Notes under the pieces: generated by a model
Database searches by the model: none
What the model saw: the letters and a program-made list of their open reading frames with translations, nothing else
Told to the model about the DNA's origin: nothing
NCBI RefSeq assembly: GCF_016592435.1
Contig: NZ_AP014545.1
Location: 992,001-1,056,000 of the forward strand
From: Amphritea japonica ATCC BAA-1530
Lineage (GTDB): Bacteria > Pseudomonadota > Gammaproteobacteria > Pseudomonadales > Balneatricaceae
Length of the DNA: 64,000 bases
Direction: 5' to 3'
Position numbers and translations under genes: made by a program
Shown: piece by piece, positions 8,858 through 16,452 of the stretch
Layout of the letters: each line of letters opens with the position of its first letter
Numbering within the stretch: the stretch's first letter is position 1

Positions 8858-9103
8858 ATGGTAAAGGTGCTTTTTTTTGCTTCTCTGCGTGAGACGCTGG
8901 GAGTTGATGAGATAAGTCATCAAGTGGATGGTTCAATTAATGCTGCTGAGCTTTTGACTGTATTGAAAGGTCGGGGAGAGGGTTGGAGCAAGGCTTTAGA
9001 CGGGCCGCTGCTGTGCTCGGTAAATCAGGAAGTTGCTCCTTTAGATGTTGTTATTTCAGATGGCGACGAAGTTGCTTTCTTTCCCCCCGTTACCGGCGGT
9101 TGA
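8858..9103 (+). CDS. moaD: Molybdopterin synthase small subunit MoaD
   Basis: This 81-residue ubiquitin-like protein carries sulfur as a C-terminal thiocarboxylate to molybdopterin synthase. It starts VKVLFFASLRETLG and ends FFPPVTGG; the terminal Gly-Gly is the essential modification site. It lies 105 bases after moeA and overlaps mobA by 4 bases. Its usual catalytic partner MoaE is not adjacent, so MoaE must be encoded elsewhere. The small size and the intact C-terminus make the assignment secure. Confidence 0.92.
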   Translation: MVKVLFFASLRETLGVDEISHQVDGSINAAELLTVLKGRGEGWSKALDGPLLCSVNQEVAPLDVVISDGDEVAFFPPVTGG

Positions 9104-9684
9104 ATACGTTGGATGTCATTATTCTTGCTGGCGGTGAAGGCCGTCGCATGGAAGGGCGGGATAAGGGACTGGTTGTATTTCAGTCGCAGCCGATGGTGGC
9201 TCATACTGTTGAGTTGGTGCGACCCATAGCCGCCAGGATAGTTATCAGTTGTAACCGCCATCTGCCTGAATATGCTGACCTTGCAGATCAGGTAGTGGAG
9301 GATGCTTTAGAGGGGTTTCAGGGGCCTTTGGCTGGGATTCATGCCGGGCTCAAGGTTTGTCAGTCAGATCAGGTGTTAATTCTACCTTGTGATACCCCGT
9401 TGCTTGAATTGCCGCTAATTAAGCGTTTACTGGTTTCAGCTAAAGAAAGCCCTCAGGGAATTACTGTTCTGTCAGAAGGCGATAAGCTCCATCCTTTGCA
9501 TGCAGTGATTCCTTTGTCGCTGGCGGGTGACTTGGAAAGCTGGTTGGCAGGGGGGCAGCGGGCAGTTCAGCGCTGGATGAGAATCCATCCGATGCAGATG
9601 CTAGATGCGGGTGATGCGTCTGAACAGTTGAGTAATCTGAATACCCTGCAGGCGCTCGAAGCGTTGGAAAGCGCAAAAAGCTAA
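9100..9684 (+). CDS. mobA: Molybdenum cofactor guanylyltransferase MobA
   Basis: A 194-residue nucleotidyltransferase that attaches GMP to the molybdenum cofactor, giving the bis-MGD form used by DMSO-reductase-family enzymes. The N-terminal signature DVIILAGGEGRRMEGRDKGL is present, followed by a Mg-binding ILPCDTPLL block. No ATG or GTG is available near the conserved N-terminus. The best start is TTG at 9100, which overlaps the moaD stop (TTGA) and gives exactly the length of E. coli MobA; a second TTG lies at 9109. Reading further upstream in this frame would place the gene inside moaD, which is unlikely. Confidence 0.9.
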   Translation: MNTLDVIILAGGEGRRMEGRDKGLVVFQSQPMVAHTVELVRPIAARIVISCNRHLPEYADLADQVVEDALEGFQGPLAGIHAGLKVCQSDQVLILPCDTPLLELPLIKRLLVSAKESPQGITVLSEGDKLHPLHAVIPLSLAGDLESWLAGGQRAVQRWMRIHPMQMLDAGDASEQLSNLNTLQALEALESAKS

Positions 9685-9702
9685 GTCATGGAAGAAGATT
9701 CT

Positions 9703-9745
9703 TATATAAAAGCGGCTTATTGTTTTCGGGGTGTGCTTTTATATA
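9703..9745. repeat. Perfect 11-bp inverted repeat between mobA and lrgA
   Basis: TATATAAAAGC at 9703-9713 is the exact reverse complement of GCTTTTATATA at 9735-9745, separated by 21 bases. No T-tract follows, so it does not look like a standard intrinsic terminator. It could be an RNA hairpin ending the mobA transcript or a protein-binding palindrome for the lrgAB promoter. The rest of the 215-base gap shows no other clear element. Confidence 0.5.
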
Positions 9746-9899
9746 GATTGACAACGTCATTTGGTCGGTTCTTTTAGTTAGTATGCCTGACAGAATCTGG
9801 TGATAAAAAAACACCGTTGTGTGTATGCAGGTGGTGAGGCTTTGCAGTGGTTGGTGTGACTTTACGTAACTCAAATTCGGCGAATATGCTGGAGTGTAT

Positions 9900-10262
9900 A
9901 TGCTAATAGGTTTTCTGATACTGCTGCTTTTCCAGTTTGCTGGCGAGCTGATTGTTATTGCCGTTGGAATGCCTGTGCCCGGACCAGTAGTGGGTATGGT
10001 GCTGTTGCTGATTGGGCTGATTATTAAGGGTAAGGTGCCTGAAAGTCTTCGAGTCCCGAGCGAAGCGCTGCTCAAGCACCTGGCATTGTTGTTTGTTCCG
10101 GCGGGGGTCGGCTTGATGACGCATTTTGGCTTGCTGAAGCAAGACTGGCTGGCTATTTTGTTGGCACTCATCGTCAGTACTGCGCTGACGATTGTGGTGA
10201 CGGCGCTACTTCTTAACCCTTCTGCGAAGAAGTTGCGCAATATTAACCAGGAAAATAGTTAA
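9900..10262 (+). CDS. CidA/LrgA family holin-like membrane protein
   Basis: About 120 residues forming four predicted membrane helices, with the family signature GMPVPGPVVGMVLLL and a later LLFVPAGVGLM. Such proteins are holin-like inner-membrane proteins paired with LrgB. They are linked to control of murein hydrolases in Gram-positives and to metabolite transport or overflow-metabolism roles elsewhere. A GTG lies at 9894, but the ATG at 9900 is better spaced from the CTGGAG ribosome-binding site just upstream. The stop overlaps the next start (TAATG), so it is coupled to the LrgB gene. Confidence 0.87.
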   Translation: MLIGFLILLLFQFAGELIVIAVGMPVPGPVVGMVLLLIGLIIKGKVPESLRVPSEALLKHLALLFVPAGVGLMTHFGLLKQDWLAILLALIVSTALTIVVTALLLNPSAKKLRNINQENS

Positions 10263-10972
10263 TGGAATTCTGGGTGTTTTTTACAGCTAAGCCGTTGATG
10301 TGGTTGATCGTTACTATTGCAACCTTTATAGCAACATCATGGCTTAATCGGCGAGTTGGTGGTACGCCTATACTGCATCCGGTGCTGGTGTCGCTCGCGC
10401 TGATTATTGTGTTTTTGCTTCTGACCGGCACTTCTTACGAAACTTACTTTGAAGGGGCGCAGTTTATACATTTCTTGCTAGGGCCGGCGACAGTGGCCCT
10501 GGCAGTTCCTTTGTTTGATCATTTTGAGCGGGTAAAAAAGATGCTGTTGCCGCTAGTGCTTGCCTGTATGGCTGGGGCTGTGACAGCTGCTGTATCTGCG
10601 TTGCTTGTTGCTCAGGCCCTGGATGCTTCTATGGGGACCTTGTTATCAATTGCACCGAAATCAGTAACTTCTCCTATCGCGATTGGCATTGCAGAGAAAA
10701 TAGGTGGTTATCCTTCACTTGCGTCAGGGTTGGTTCTTATTACCGGGGCAATAGGTTGTGTATTGGCACCGGTGATTTACCGGATTTTGAATATAACGGA
10801 TGAAGCTGTAAAGGGTTTTACGCTGGGGGTTTCTGCTCATGGAATGGGGACCGCATATGCTTTTGAATATGGATTGATGGCAGGTGCGTTTGGTGGCTTA
10901 GCGATGGGCATGACCGGAGCCTTTACTGCGTTTATGTTACCGCTGTTGATTCCTTTGTTGGGGGTTGGTTAG
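10262..10972 (+). CDS. LrgB family membrane protein
   Basis: A 236-residue, multi-helix integral membrane protein of the LrgB/CidB family. Conserved segments are LGPATVALAVPLF, APKSVTSPIAIGIAEKIGG and SAHGMGTAYAFE, each typical of the family. It pairs with the upstream LrgA-like protein, with overlapping stop and start. The family is described as an antiholin partner or as a transporter of small organic acids; the sequence cannot decide which applies here. No regulator of the LytSR type is encoded nearby. Confidence 0.9.
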   Translation: MEFWVFFTAKPLMWLIVTIATFIATSWLNRRVGGTPILHPVLVSLALIIVFLLLTGTSYETYFEGAQFIHFLLGPATVALAVPLFDHFERVKKMLLPLVLACMAGAVTAAVSALLVAQALDASMGTLLSIAPKSVTSPIAIGIAEKIGGYPSLASGLVLITGAIGCVLAPVIYRILNITDEAVKGFTLGVSAHGMGTAYAFEYGLMAGAFGGLAMGMTGAFTAFMLPLLIPLLGVG

Positions 10973-11001
10973 GAATAGTGTGATCCTTGATTGCTCTATA
11001 A

Positions 11002-11340
11002 GCGGTTTTACCACAGAGGGCACAGAGACCCTCGGAGAAAGGCTTTAGGTTCTTATATTAGGTTTTACTTTTCCTTGGTGTATTTTGTGTTCTCGGTGGT
11101 TCAATGTTTGTGTAAGGGCGGTTTTGCTTCAGAGGGCACAGAGATTCACGGAGAAGGGCTATAAGTTCTTGTATTAGGTTTTACTTTTCCTTGGTGTATT
11201 TTGTGTTCTCAGGAGTTTAATGTTTGTGTAAGAGCGGTTTTACCACAGAGGGTACAGAGAAGTGCTTTGGTGATGATAAAAGAAGTGCTTTTAATAATTG
11301 GTTTTCCTCTGTGTGCCTGTGATCTCTGTGGTTATTATTT
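11002..11340. repeat. Tandem 116-bp repeat built on CCACAGAG/CTCTGTGG inverted motifs
   Basis: The 518-base gap before zapE contains repeat units starting with GCGGTTTT at 11002, 11118 and 11234, an exact 116-base spacing. The first two units are nearly complete and similar throughout. The third is cut after about 30 bases and is followed near 11305-11335 by the inverted motif CTCTGTG...CTCTGTGG. Within each unit a left arm (CCACAGAGGGCACAGAG in unit 1) faces a right arm resembling TTTGTGTTCTCGGTGG, so each unit can fold into a long imperfect hairpin. A lone copy of the right arm recurs at about 13190-13207. No coding potential is seen. CCACAGAG-type repeats are, as I recall, dispersed in many environmental proteobacteria. 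Confidence 0.8.
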
Positions 11341-11490
11341 TTTGTAATAGGGGGTTGTTGCAGAAGCTATGAAGTTCTGCTTACGTAACGCTTATGTTGC
11401 ATTGCAAAAAACGTGGGTGAGTAGTAGAGTGCCGAACCTTGTTTTACTCCTTTTATTATCTGTTTTGGTTTGAATGGTATGGTTTCTGGC

Positions 11491-12603
11491 ATGACTCCGA
11501 TAGAGCGTTACAAAAAAGATCTTGAGCGGGACGACTTTTCCTACGATGCGGCTCAGGAAGTTGCCGTTAAACACCTGCAGCGTCTTTTTGATGATCTGGT
11601 TGCTCTGCAGAGCGCTGCACCTAAGCCGAAGGGGTTGGTGGGTCGCTTATCCAGCCGATTTAAAAAGCAGGAAGTGGAGCCGGTAAGGGGGCTTTATTTC
11701 TGGGGTGGGGTTGGACGGGGTAAAACCTATCTGATGGATACCTTTTTTGATAGCTTGCCATTTGAGCGTAAAGAGCGAACCCACTTTCACCGTTTCATGC
11801 AGCGTGTTCATAAAGAACTAACGCTTCTGGATGGTACGCCCAACCCGTTGGTTGCGATCGGAAAGAAATATGCTGAAGAGTTTCAGATTATCTGTTTTGA
11901 TGAGTTCTTCGTTACCGATATAACTGATGCGATGATTCTTGGTGGTTTGTTGGAAGAGTTGTTTAAGAATGGCGTCTCTCTGGTGGCTACTTCGAATATT
12001 GTCCCGGATGGTCTGTACGAAAATGGTTTGCAGCGTGCGCGTTTTCTCCCTGCAATCGATATGCTGAATAAGTATACTGAAGTGGTAAATGTTGATAGCG
12101 GCGTTGACTATCGTTTGCGTACGTTGGAGCAGGCTGAGTTATATCACTTTCCGTTAGATGCAGCTGCTGATGTGAGCCTGAATCAAAGCTTTGAAGGCCT
12201 GGCGCCCGATATTGATGAAGTGGTCGAATCTGATGCGCTGGATATCAATGGCCGCGATATTCATTTTCGTCGCTGTTGTGAAGATGTTATCTGGTTTGAT
12301 TTTTCTGAGCTGTGTGAAGGGCCTCGAAGTCAGAACGACTACATAGAGCTGGGTAAGATTTTTCATGCGGTACTGATTAGTAACGTGCCGCAATTGGGTC
12401 GTAGTAATGATGATGCTGCGCGGCGCTTTGTGAATCTGGTTGATGAGTTTTATGACAGCGGCGTGAAGCTGATTCTCTCTGCAGAAAAATCTATCCATGA
12501 AATCTATAGCGAAGGACGGTTGGAGTTCGAGATTCAGCGTACCCAGAGCCGGTTGTTAGAGATGCAGTCACACGAGTATCTGGCAAGAGAGCATCGGGCG
12601 TAG
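11491..12603 (+). CDS. zapE: Cell division-associated AFG1-family ATPase ZapE
   Basis: A 370-residue P-loop ATPase. Walker A is in YFWGGVGRGKTYLMD, Walker B in IICFDEFFVTD, and RCCEDVIWFDFSELC marks the C-terminal half, all typical of the YhcM/ZapE family. In E. coli ZapE binds FtsZ and lowers Z-ring stability; the family is related to mitochondrial AFG1. The start at 11491 (MTPIERYKKDLE) matches what I recall of Pseudomonas relatives; in-frame ATG 11479 and TTG 11470 are longer alternatives. It sits upstream of rplM-rpsI as in many gammaproteobacteria, but here an unusual repeat array separates them. Confidence 0.9.
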   Translation: MTPIERYKKDLERDDFSYDAAQEVAVKHLQRLFDDLVALQSAAPKPKGLVGRLSSRFKKQEVEPVRGLYFWGGVGRGKTYLMDTFFDSLPFERKERTHFHRFMQRVHKELTLLDGTPNPLVAIGKKYAEEFQIICFDEFFVTDITDAMILGGLLEELFKNGVSLVATSNIVPDGLYENGLQRARFLPAIDMLNKYTEVVNVDSGVDYRLRTLEQAELYHFPLDAAADVSLNQSFEGLAPDIDEVVESDALDINGRDIHFRRCCEDVIWFDFSELCEGPRSQNDYIELGKIFHAVLISNVPQLGRSNDDAARRFVNLVDEFYDSGVKLILSAEKSIHEIYSEGRLEFEIQRTQSRLLEMQSHEYLAREHRA

Positions 12604-13313
12604 CGGTAGTTGCCAGACACGGCTTCGTCGCTTGCTAGTGGTTAGACGTCGCTTCGCGACTTGCTAGAAAAGAAAAGTCACCTATGGTGGCTTTTTTTTG
12701 TTTTGGAGAGCCAAGGCTTTGGAGCTTGTTGGTTTTGTAGGAGGTGTGCCCTCACGCCGATGAGGTTAATATAGTCGCCAGACGCAGCTTCGCCGCTTGC
12801 TAGTCGATAGACGTCGCTTCGCGACTTGCTAGAAAGGAAAAGTTACCTATTGGTGGCTTTTTTGTTTTGAGAGCGAGGGCTTTGGAGCTTGCTGGTTTTG
12901 TAGGAGGTGTGCCCTCACGCCGATGAGGTTAATGTAGTCGCTAGACGTCGCTTCGCGACTTGCTAGAAAGGAAAAGTTACCTATTGGTGGCTTTTTTTGT
13001 TTTGGAGAGCGAGGGCTTTGGAGCTTGCTGGTTTTGTAGGAGGTGTGCCCTCACGCCGATGAGGTTAATGTAGTCGCTAGACGTCGCTTCGCAACTTGCT
13101 AGATAAAGAAAGGCTACTGTTGGTGGCTTTTTTGTTTTGGAATACCAGGTCTTCGGAGTTAGGTTCTTTTAGAGTGCTCTTCTCAATGTCCTTTGTGTTC
13201 TCTGTGGTAAATCGCTTTTATCGTTTTGGTTTTCTGTTTGTTCTTTTCTAGCAAGCAAAGCGAAGCTTTATGTCTTGCAGCGGCGAAGCCGTGTTCTAGT
13301 GACTAGCGGCTAA
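12604..13313. repeat. Repeat array between zapE and rplM: four units with terminator plus two REP-like hairpins
   Basis: A core containing GTCGC-TTC-GCGAC and ending CTTGCTAG recurs at 12644-12667, 12809-12832, 12943-12966 and 13079-13102; the last has one change. Each is followed by a terminator-like hairpin (AGT-ACC/GGTGGCT plus T-tract). After the first three, the element TGTAGGAGG...CTCACGCCGATG starts at 12736, 12899 and 13035. Period is about 135 bases, lengthened to about 165 in the first unit by an extra CTAG-bearing copy. Degenerate inverted copies (CTAGCAAGC..., GGCGAAGCCGTG) sit at about 13250-13310, so the array is bounded by oppositely oriented relatives of its first element at 12613. 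A dispersed copy of the GGAGG element lies at 18461. No ORF looks real. This resembles REP/BIME-type expansion. Confidence 0.82.
12676..12699 (+). terminator. Intrinsic terminator downstream of zapE (first of several copies)
   Basis: AGTCACC (12676-12682), a TAT loop and GGTGGCT (12686-12692) form a 7-bp stem with one wobble, followed by a run of T. Very similar hairpins with T-tracts (AGTTACC-TATT-GGTGGCT) recur near 12841, 12975 and 13110, because the terminator is part of the repeat unit described at 12604-13313. Confidence 0.7.
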
Positions 13314-13319
13314 ATTTAG

Positions 13320-13348
13320 TTGGCATCTTTACGCGGTTGCAGTATAAT
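13320..13348 (+). promoter_or_regulatory. Sigma-70-type promoter of rplM-rpsI
   Basis: TTGGCA (13320-13325) and a perfect TATAAT (13343-13348) are separated by 17 bases, followed by a GC-rich stretch (CCGCGCTCC) typical of stringently controlled ribosomal promoters. This predicts a leader of about 125 bases before rplM. E. coli L13 represses its own mRNA through the leader; a comparable site could exist here but I cannot identify it. Confidence 0.8.
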
Positions 13349-13482
13349 CCGCGCTCCTTTGGACTGGTCCAGGGATTTTTGACGTTGTGGGCCTCGGTTT
13401 ACAACCAATAATTATAAGGTCGTCGAGTGCTCTTAACTCTTTGAAGTTAAAGTATTTAGACTGATGTATAGGTAAAATTATC

Positions 13483-13911
13483 ATGACTACATTTAGCGCA
13501 AAGCCTGCAGAGGTTAAACGCGACTGGTATGTTGTCGACGCTGAGGGTAAAACTCTGGGTCGTATGGCTACTGAAATCGCTCGTCGTCTGCGTGGCAAGC
13601 ATAAAGCAGAATACACGCCTCACGTTGATACCGGTGATTACATCATCGTAATTAACGCTGAGAAAGTTAACGTAACCGGTAACAAGCGTAAGGATAAAAC
13701 TTACTACCGTCACACTGGTTACCCAGGTGGTCTGCGTGAAACTTCTTTCGAGAAGATGGTTGAAACTCATCCAACACGCACCATCGAACTGGCCGTTAAA
13801 GGTATGCTACCTAAAGGTCCCCTGGGTCGTGCTATGTACACCAAGATGAAGGTGTACGCTGGTGCAGAACATCCGCATGCGGCTCAACAGCCACAAGAAC
13901 TGAACGTCTAA
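13483..13911 (+). CDS. rplM: 50S ribosomal protein L13
   Basis: The 142-residue product has the family length and conserved blocks [46 protein letters not shown] and [20 protein letters not shown]13 is an early-assembly protein of the large subunit. It forms a two-gene operon with rpsI 13 bases downstream, driven by the promoter at 13320. Codon use is strongly biased (CGT, GGT, AAC, CTG), as expected for a highly expressed gene. Confidence 0.98.
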   Translation: MTTFSAKPAEVKRDWYVVDAEGKTLGRMATEIARRLRGKHKAEYTPHVDTGDYIIVINAEKVNVTGNKRKDKTYYRHTGYPGGLRETSFEKMVETHPTRTIELAVKGMLPKGPLGRAMYTKMKVYAGAEHPHAAQQPQELNV

Positions 13912-13924
13912 GGGGCAGGTGAAT

Positions 13925-14317
13925 ATGTCTTCAACTCAGTATTACGGCACAGGCCGTCGTAAGTCCTCTACTGCACGTGTATTTTTGCGTCCAGGTACAG
14001 GTAAAATCACTGTTAACCAGCGTGATCTGGATATCTACTTCGGTCGCGAAACTGCTCGCATGATCGTTCGTCAGCCTCTGGAGCTAACTGGTAACGCTGA
14101 AAAGTTTGATGTTTACATTACCGTTAAAGGCGGTGGTGGTACTGGTCAGGCGGGTGCTATCCGTCACGGTATTACACGTGCCCTGATGTCATACGATGAG
14201 ACTCTTCGTCCAGATCTTCGTGCTGCTGGTTTTGTTACCCGTGACGCACGTGAAGTTGAGCGTAAGAAAGTGGGTCTGCGTAAAGCACGTAAGAAGCCAC
14301 AGTTCTCCAAGCGTTAA
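13925..14317 (+). CDS. rpsI: 30S ribosomal protein S9
   Basis: A 130-residue protein identical in length to E. coli S9. It begins [20 protein letters not shown] and ends in the basic KKPQFSKR tail that reaches the decoding centre and touches P-site tRNA. The ATG at 13925 is preceded by AGGGGCAGG. A GTG at 13919 would add two residues and is not needed. Co-transcribed with rplM, it ends at a good intrinsic terminator. Confidence 0.98.
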   Translation: MSSTQYYGTGRRKSSTARVFLRPGTGKITVNQRDLDIYFGRETARMIVRQPLELTGNAEKFDVYITVKGGGGTGQAGAIRHGITRALMSYDETLRPDLRAAGFVTRDAREVERKKVGLRKARKKPQFSKR

Positions 14318-14345
14318 TTCGCTTCGATACAGTTTCTGTATCGCA

Positions 14346-14388
14346 CAAAAAAACGTCCGCACCAGCAATGGTTCGGGCGTTTTTTTTG
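14346..14388 (+). terminator. Intrinsic terminator after rpsI
   Basis: AACGTCCGCACC (from 14352) pairs with GGTTCGGGCGTT (ending 14381) around a short AGCAAT loop, with a G-T wobble and one weak pair. It has an A-run upstream and eight T downstream. The flanking A and T runs would let it work in both directions. Confidence 0.85.
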
Positions 14389-14433
14389 TTTCTTTTTTTC
14401 TCTTGCAGGGTGATGTCAAGACAACCTCGACTA

Positions 14434-14461
14434 TAGGCGTAAAAAGGGGGTTTTACGCCTA
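14434..14461. repeat. Perfect 11-bp hairpin upstream of petA
   Basis: TAGGCGTAAAA (14434-14444), loop AGGGGG and TTTTACGCCTA (14451-14461) form a perfect stem. It is not followed by a T-tract. It lies 147 bases upstream of the petA start in the 291-base rpsI-petA gap. It could be a transcript-end or processing structure, or a regulator-binding palindrome. The remainder of the gap shows no clear promoter. Confidence 0.55.
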
Positions 14462-14608
14462 ATTGGCCTTGTAAGAAGAGGGGAATTTCATTACTATTTG
14501 TGCCATTTTAAAAATCCGTTAATTCGGTATTCATTACTGAGCAACCAGAAAATTGCTGCGCTGCAATAGCGCAGGGGTTCAAAGGTTGAGTGAGGGGAGA
14601 TAATCTTA

Positions 14609-15205
14609 ATGAGTAATGACGGCGTGAATAAGGGGCGGCGACGTCTCCTGATCGGTGCCACTTCTGCTGTTGGGGCAGTAGGTGCCGTAGGAGCAGCAGT
14701 TCCGTTCGTGGCTTCATGGAATCCGAGTGCAAAGGCAAAAACTGCTGGTGCACCGGTGAAGGTAGATGTCAGCAAGCTTGAACCAGGTCAGCAGGCTATC
14801 GTTCAGTGGCGAGGCAAGCCTGTATGGGTTGTTCGTCGTGGACCTGAAGCTTTGGCTAGTCTGGCGACACTGGATGACACTCTGAGTGATCCAAAGTCAG
14901 TGGTACCGCAACAGCCTGAATATGTGCCGGGTACGCCTGCTCGAGCGATACGTGAAGATATCGTTGTGCTGGTGGGTATCTGTACTCACCTGGGTTGTTC
15001 TCCGACTTACCGTCCTGAAATTGCTCCTGAAGACCTCGGTCCTCAGTGGGTTGGCGGTTTCTATTGCCCATGTCATGGTTCGCGTTTTGACCTGTCGGGC
15101 CGTGTGGTAAAGAATTCACCAGCGCCTACTAACTTGGTTGTTCCGCCTCATTTCTATGAGAGCGATAACGTGATTGTTGTTGGTGTTGATCAGGAGACTG
15201 CATAA
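14609..15205 (+). CDS. petA: Ubiquinol-cytochrome c reductase iron-sulfur (Rieske) subunit
   Basis: A 198-residue Rieske protein of the cytochrome bc1 complex, carrying electrons from ubiquinol to cytochrome c1. The N-terminus has a twin-arginine-type motif ([12 protein letters not shown], about residues 9-20) and an uncleaved membrane anchor rich in Ala/Gly/Val. The [2Fe-2S] ligands lie in CTHLGC (125-130) and CPCHGS (153-158). The two bridging Cys that stabilise the cluster are present. The stop overlaps the petB start by 1 base, giving a petABC operon. Confidence 0.97.
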   Translation: MSNDGVNKGRRRLLIGATSAVGAVGAVGAAVPFVASWNPSAKAKTAGAPVKVDVSKLEPGQQAIVQWRGKPVWVVRRGPEALASLATLDDTLSDPKSVVPQQPEYVPGTPARAIREDIVVLVGICTHLGCSPTYRPEIAPEDLGPQWVGGFYCPCHGSRFDLSGRVVKNSPAPTNLVVPPHFYESDNVIVVGVDQETA

Positions 15206-16452
15206 TGGCTGGCGCACGTAATAAAGGAAATCCAGGTGTTATGGGCTGGATTGATGATCGTTTCCCGCTGACGGCGATGTGGGATGATCATCTGGCAAAA
15301 TACTACGCTCCAAAGAACTTTAACTTTTGGTATTTCTTTGGTTCCCTGGCGCTGTTGGTTCTTGTTAACCAGCTGCTGACCGGTATCTGGTTGACGATGA
15401 GCTACAACCCAACAGCGGAAGGCGCGTTTGCTTCTGTTGAATATATCATGCGTGATGTGGATTATGGTTGGCTACTTCGTTATATGCACTCTACCGGTGC
15501 ATCTGCATTCTTTGCAGTCGTTTATCTGCATATGTTCCGTGGTGTATTGTATGGTTCTTACCGCAAGCCTCGTGAGTTGGTGTGGATCTTCGGTATGGCG
15601 ATCTATTTAGCGCTGATGGCTGAAGCATTCATGGGCTACTTGCTGCCATGGGGTCAGATGTCATATTGGGGTGCTCAGGTAATCGTATCGCTGTTCTCTG
15701 CTGTGCCGGTTATTGGTCCTGATCTGGCTGAGTGGATCCGTGGTGATTACGTCATTTCTGGCGTGACTCTGAACCGCTTCTTCTCTTTACATGTTGTTGC
15801 ATTGCCAATCGTATTGTTGGCCTTGGTTGTTATGCACATCATTGCGCTACACGAAGTAGGTTCTAACAACCCTGATGGTATCGAGATTAAAGATAAGAAA
15901 GATGAGAATGGCATCCCGCTAGACGGTATTCCTTTCCACCCTTACTATTCTGTTAAAGATATTGTAGGTGTTGTGGTGTTCTTGTTTGTCTTCTGTCTGA
16001 TCATCTTCTTCTTCCCGGAGATGGGTGGTTACTTCATTGAGAAGCCTAACTTTGAACCAGCTAACCCATTGAAGACGCCTGAGCATATTGCGCCGGTTTG
16101 GTACTTCACACCGTTCTACGCGATGTTGCGTGCGATTCCGCCAATTCTGGGTTCTCAGTTCCCGGGTGTGGTTGTGATGGGTGGTGCTATTGCTATTCTG
16201 TTTGTTCTGCCATGGCTTGACCGTAGCCCGGTTAAATCTATGCGTTACAAAGGCTGGATCAGCAAGGTTTGGTTGCTTATTTTTGCGGTGAGCTTTGTGA
16301 TTCTTGGGTATTTAGGTGTAGTTGCATCAACTCCAGGTCGTACGGTTGTCGCGCAGATCTGTACAGGATTGTACTTTGCGTACTTCTTCCTGATGCCGTT
16401 CTACACCAGAATGGAAAGCACTAAACCGGTACCAGAAAGGGTGACAGGCTAA
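15205..16452 (+). CDS. petB: Cytochrome b of the bc1 complex
   Basis: A 415-residue integral membrane protein carrying the two b hemes and both quinone sites. It shows YGWLLRYMHSTGASAFFAVVYLHMFRGVLYGSYR with heme-ligating histidines, the GYLLPWGQMSYWGAQV block, LHVVALPIVLLALVVMHIIALH with the second histidine pair, and the Qo-site PEHIAPVWYFTPFYAMLRAIP motif. The motif is quoted here in parts: PEHIAPVWYF, then TPFYAMLRAIP. Length fits proteobacterial cytochrome b. Overlaps petA and petC by single bases. Confidence 0.97.
   Translation: MAGARNKGNPGVMGWIDDRFPLTAMWDDHLAKYYAPKNFNFWYFFGSLALLVLVNQLLTGIWLTMSYNPTAEGAFASVEYIMRDVDYGWLLRYMHSTGASAFFAVVYLHMFRGVLYGSYRKPRELVWIFGMAIYLALMAEAFMGYLLPWGQMSYWGAQVIVSLFSAVPVIGPDLAEWIRGDYVISGVTLNRFFSLHVVALPIVLLALVVMHIIALHEVGSNNPDGIEIKDKKDENGIPLDGIPFHPYYSVKDIVGVVVFLFVFCLIIFFFPEMGGYFIEKPNFEPANPLKTPEHIAPVWYFTPFYAMLRAIPPILGSQFPGVVVMGGAIAILFVLPWLDRSPVKSMRYKGWISKVWLLIFAVSFVILGYLGVVASTPGRTVVAQICTGLYFAYFFLMPFYTRMESTKPVPERVTG

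Noticed and set aside
9686-10240. 184-codon minus-strand frame across the lrgA region
   Set aside because: Covers the conserved lrgA gene in antisense and lacks family features; lrgA with its coupled lrgB is far better supported.
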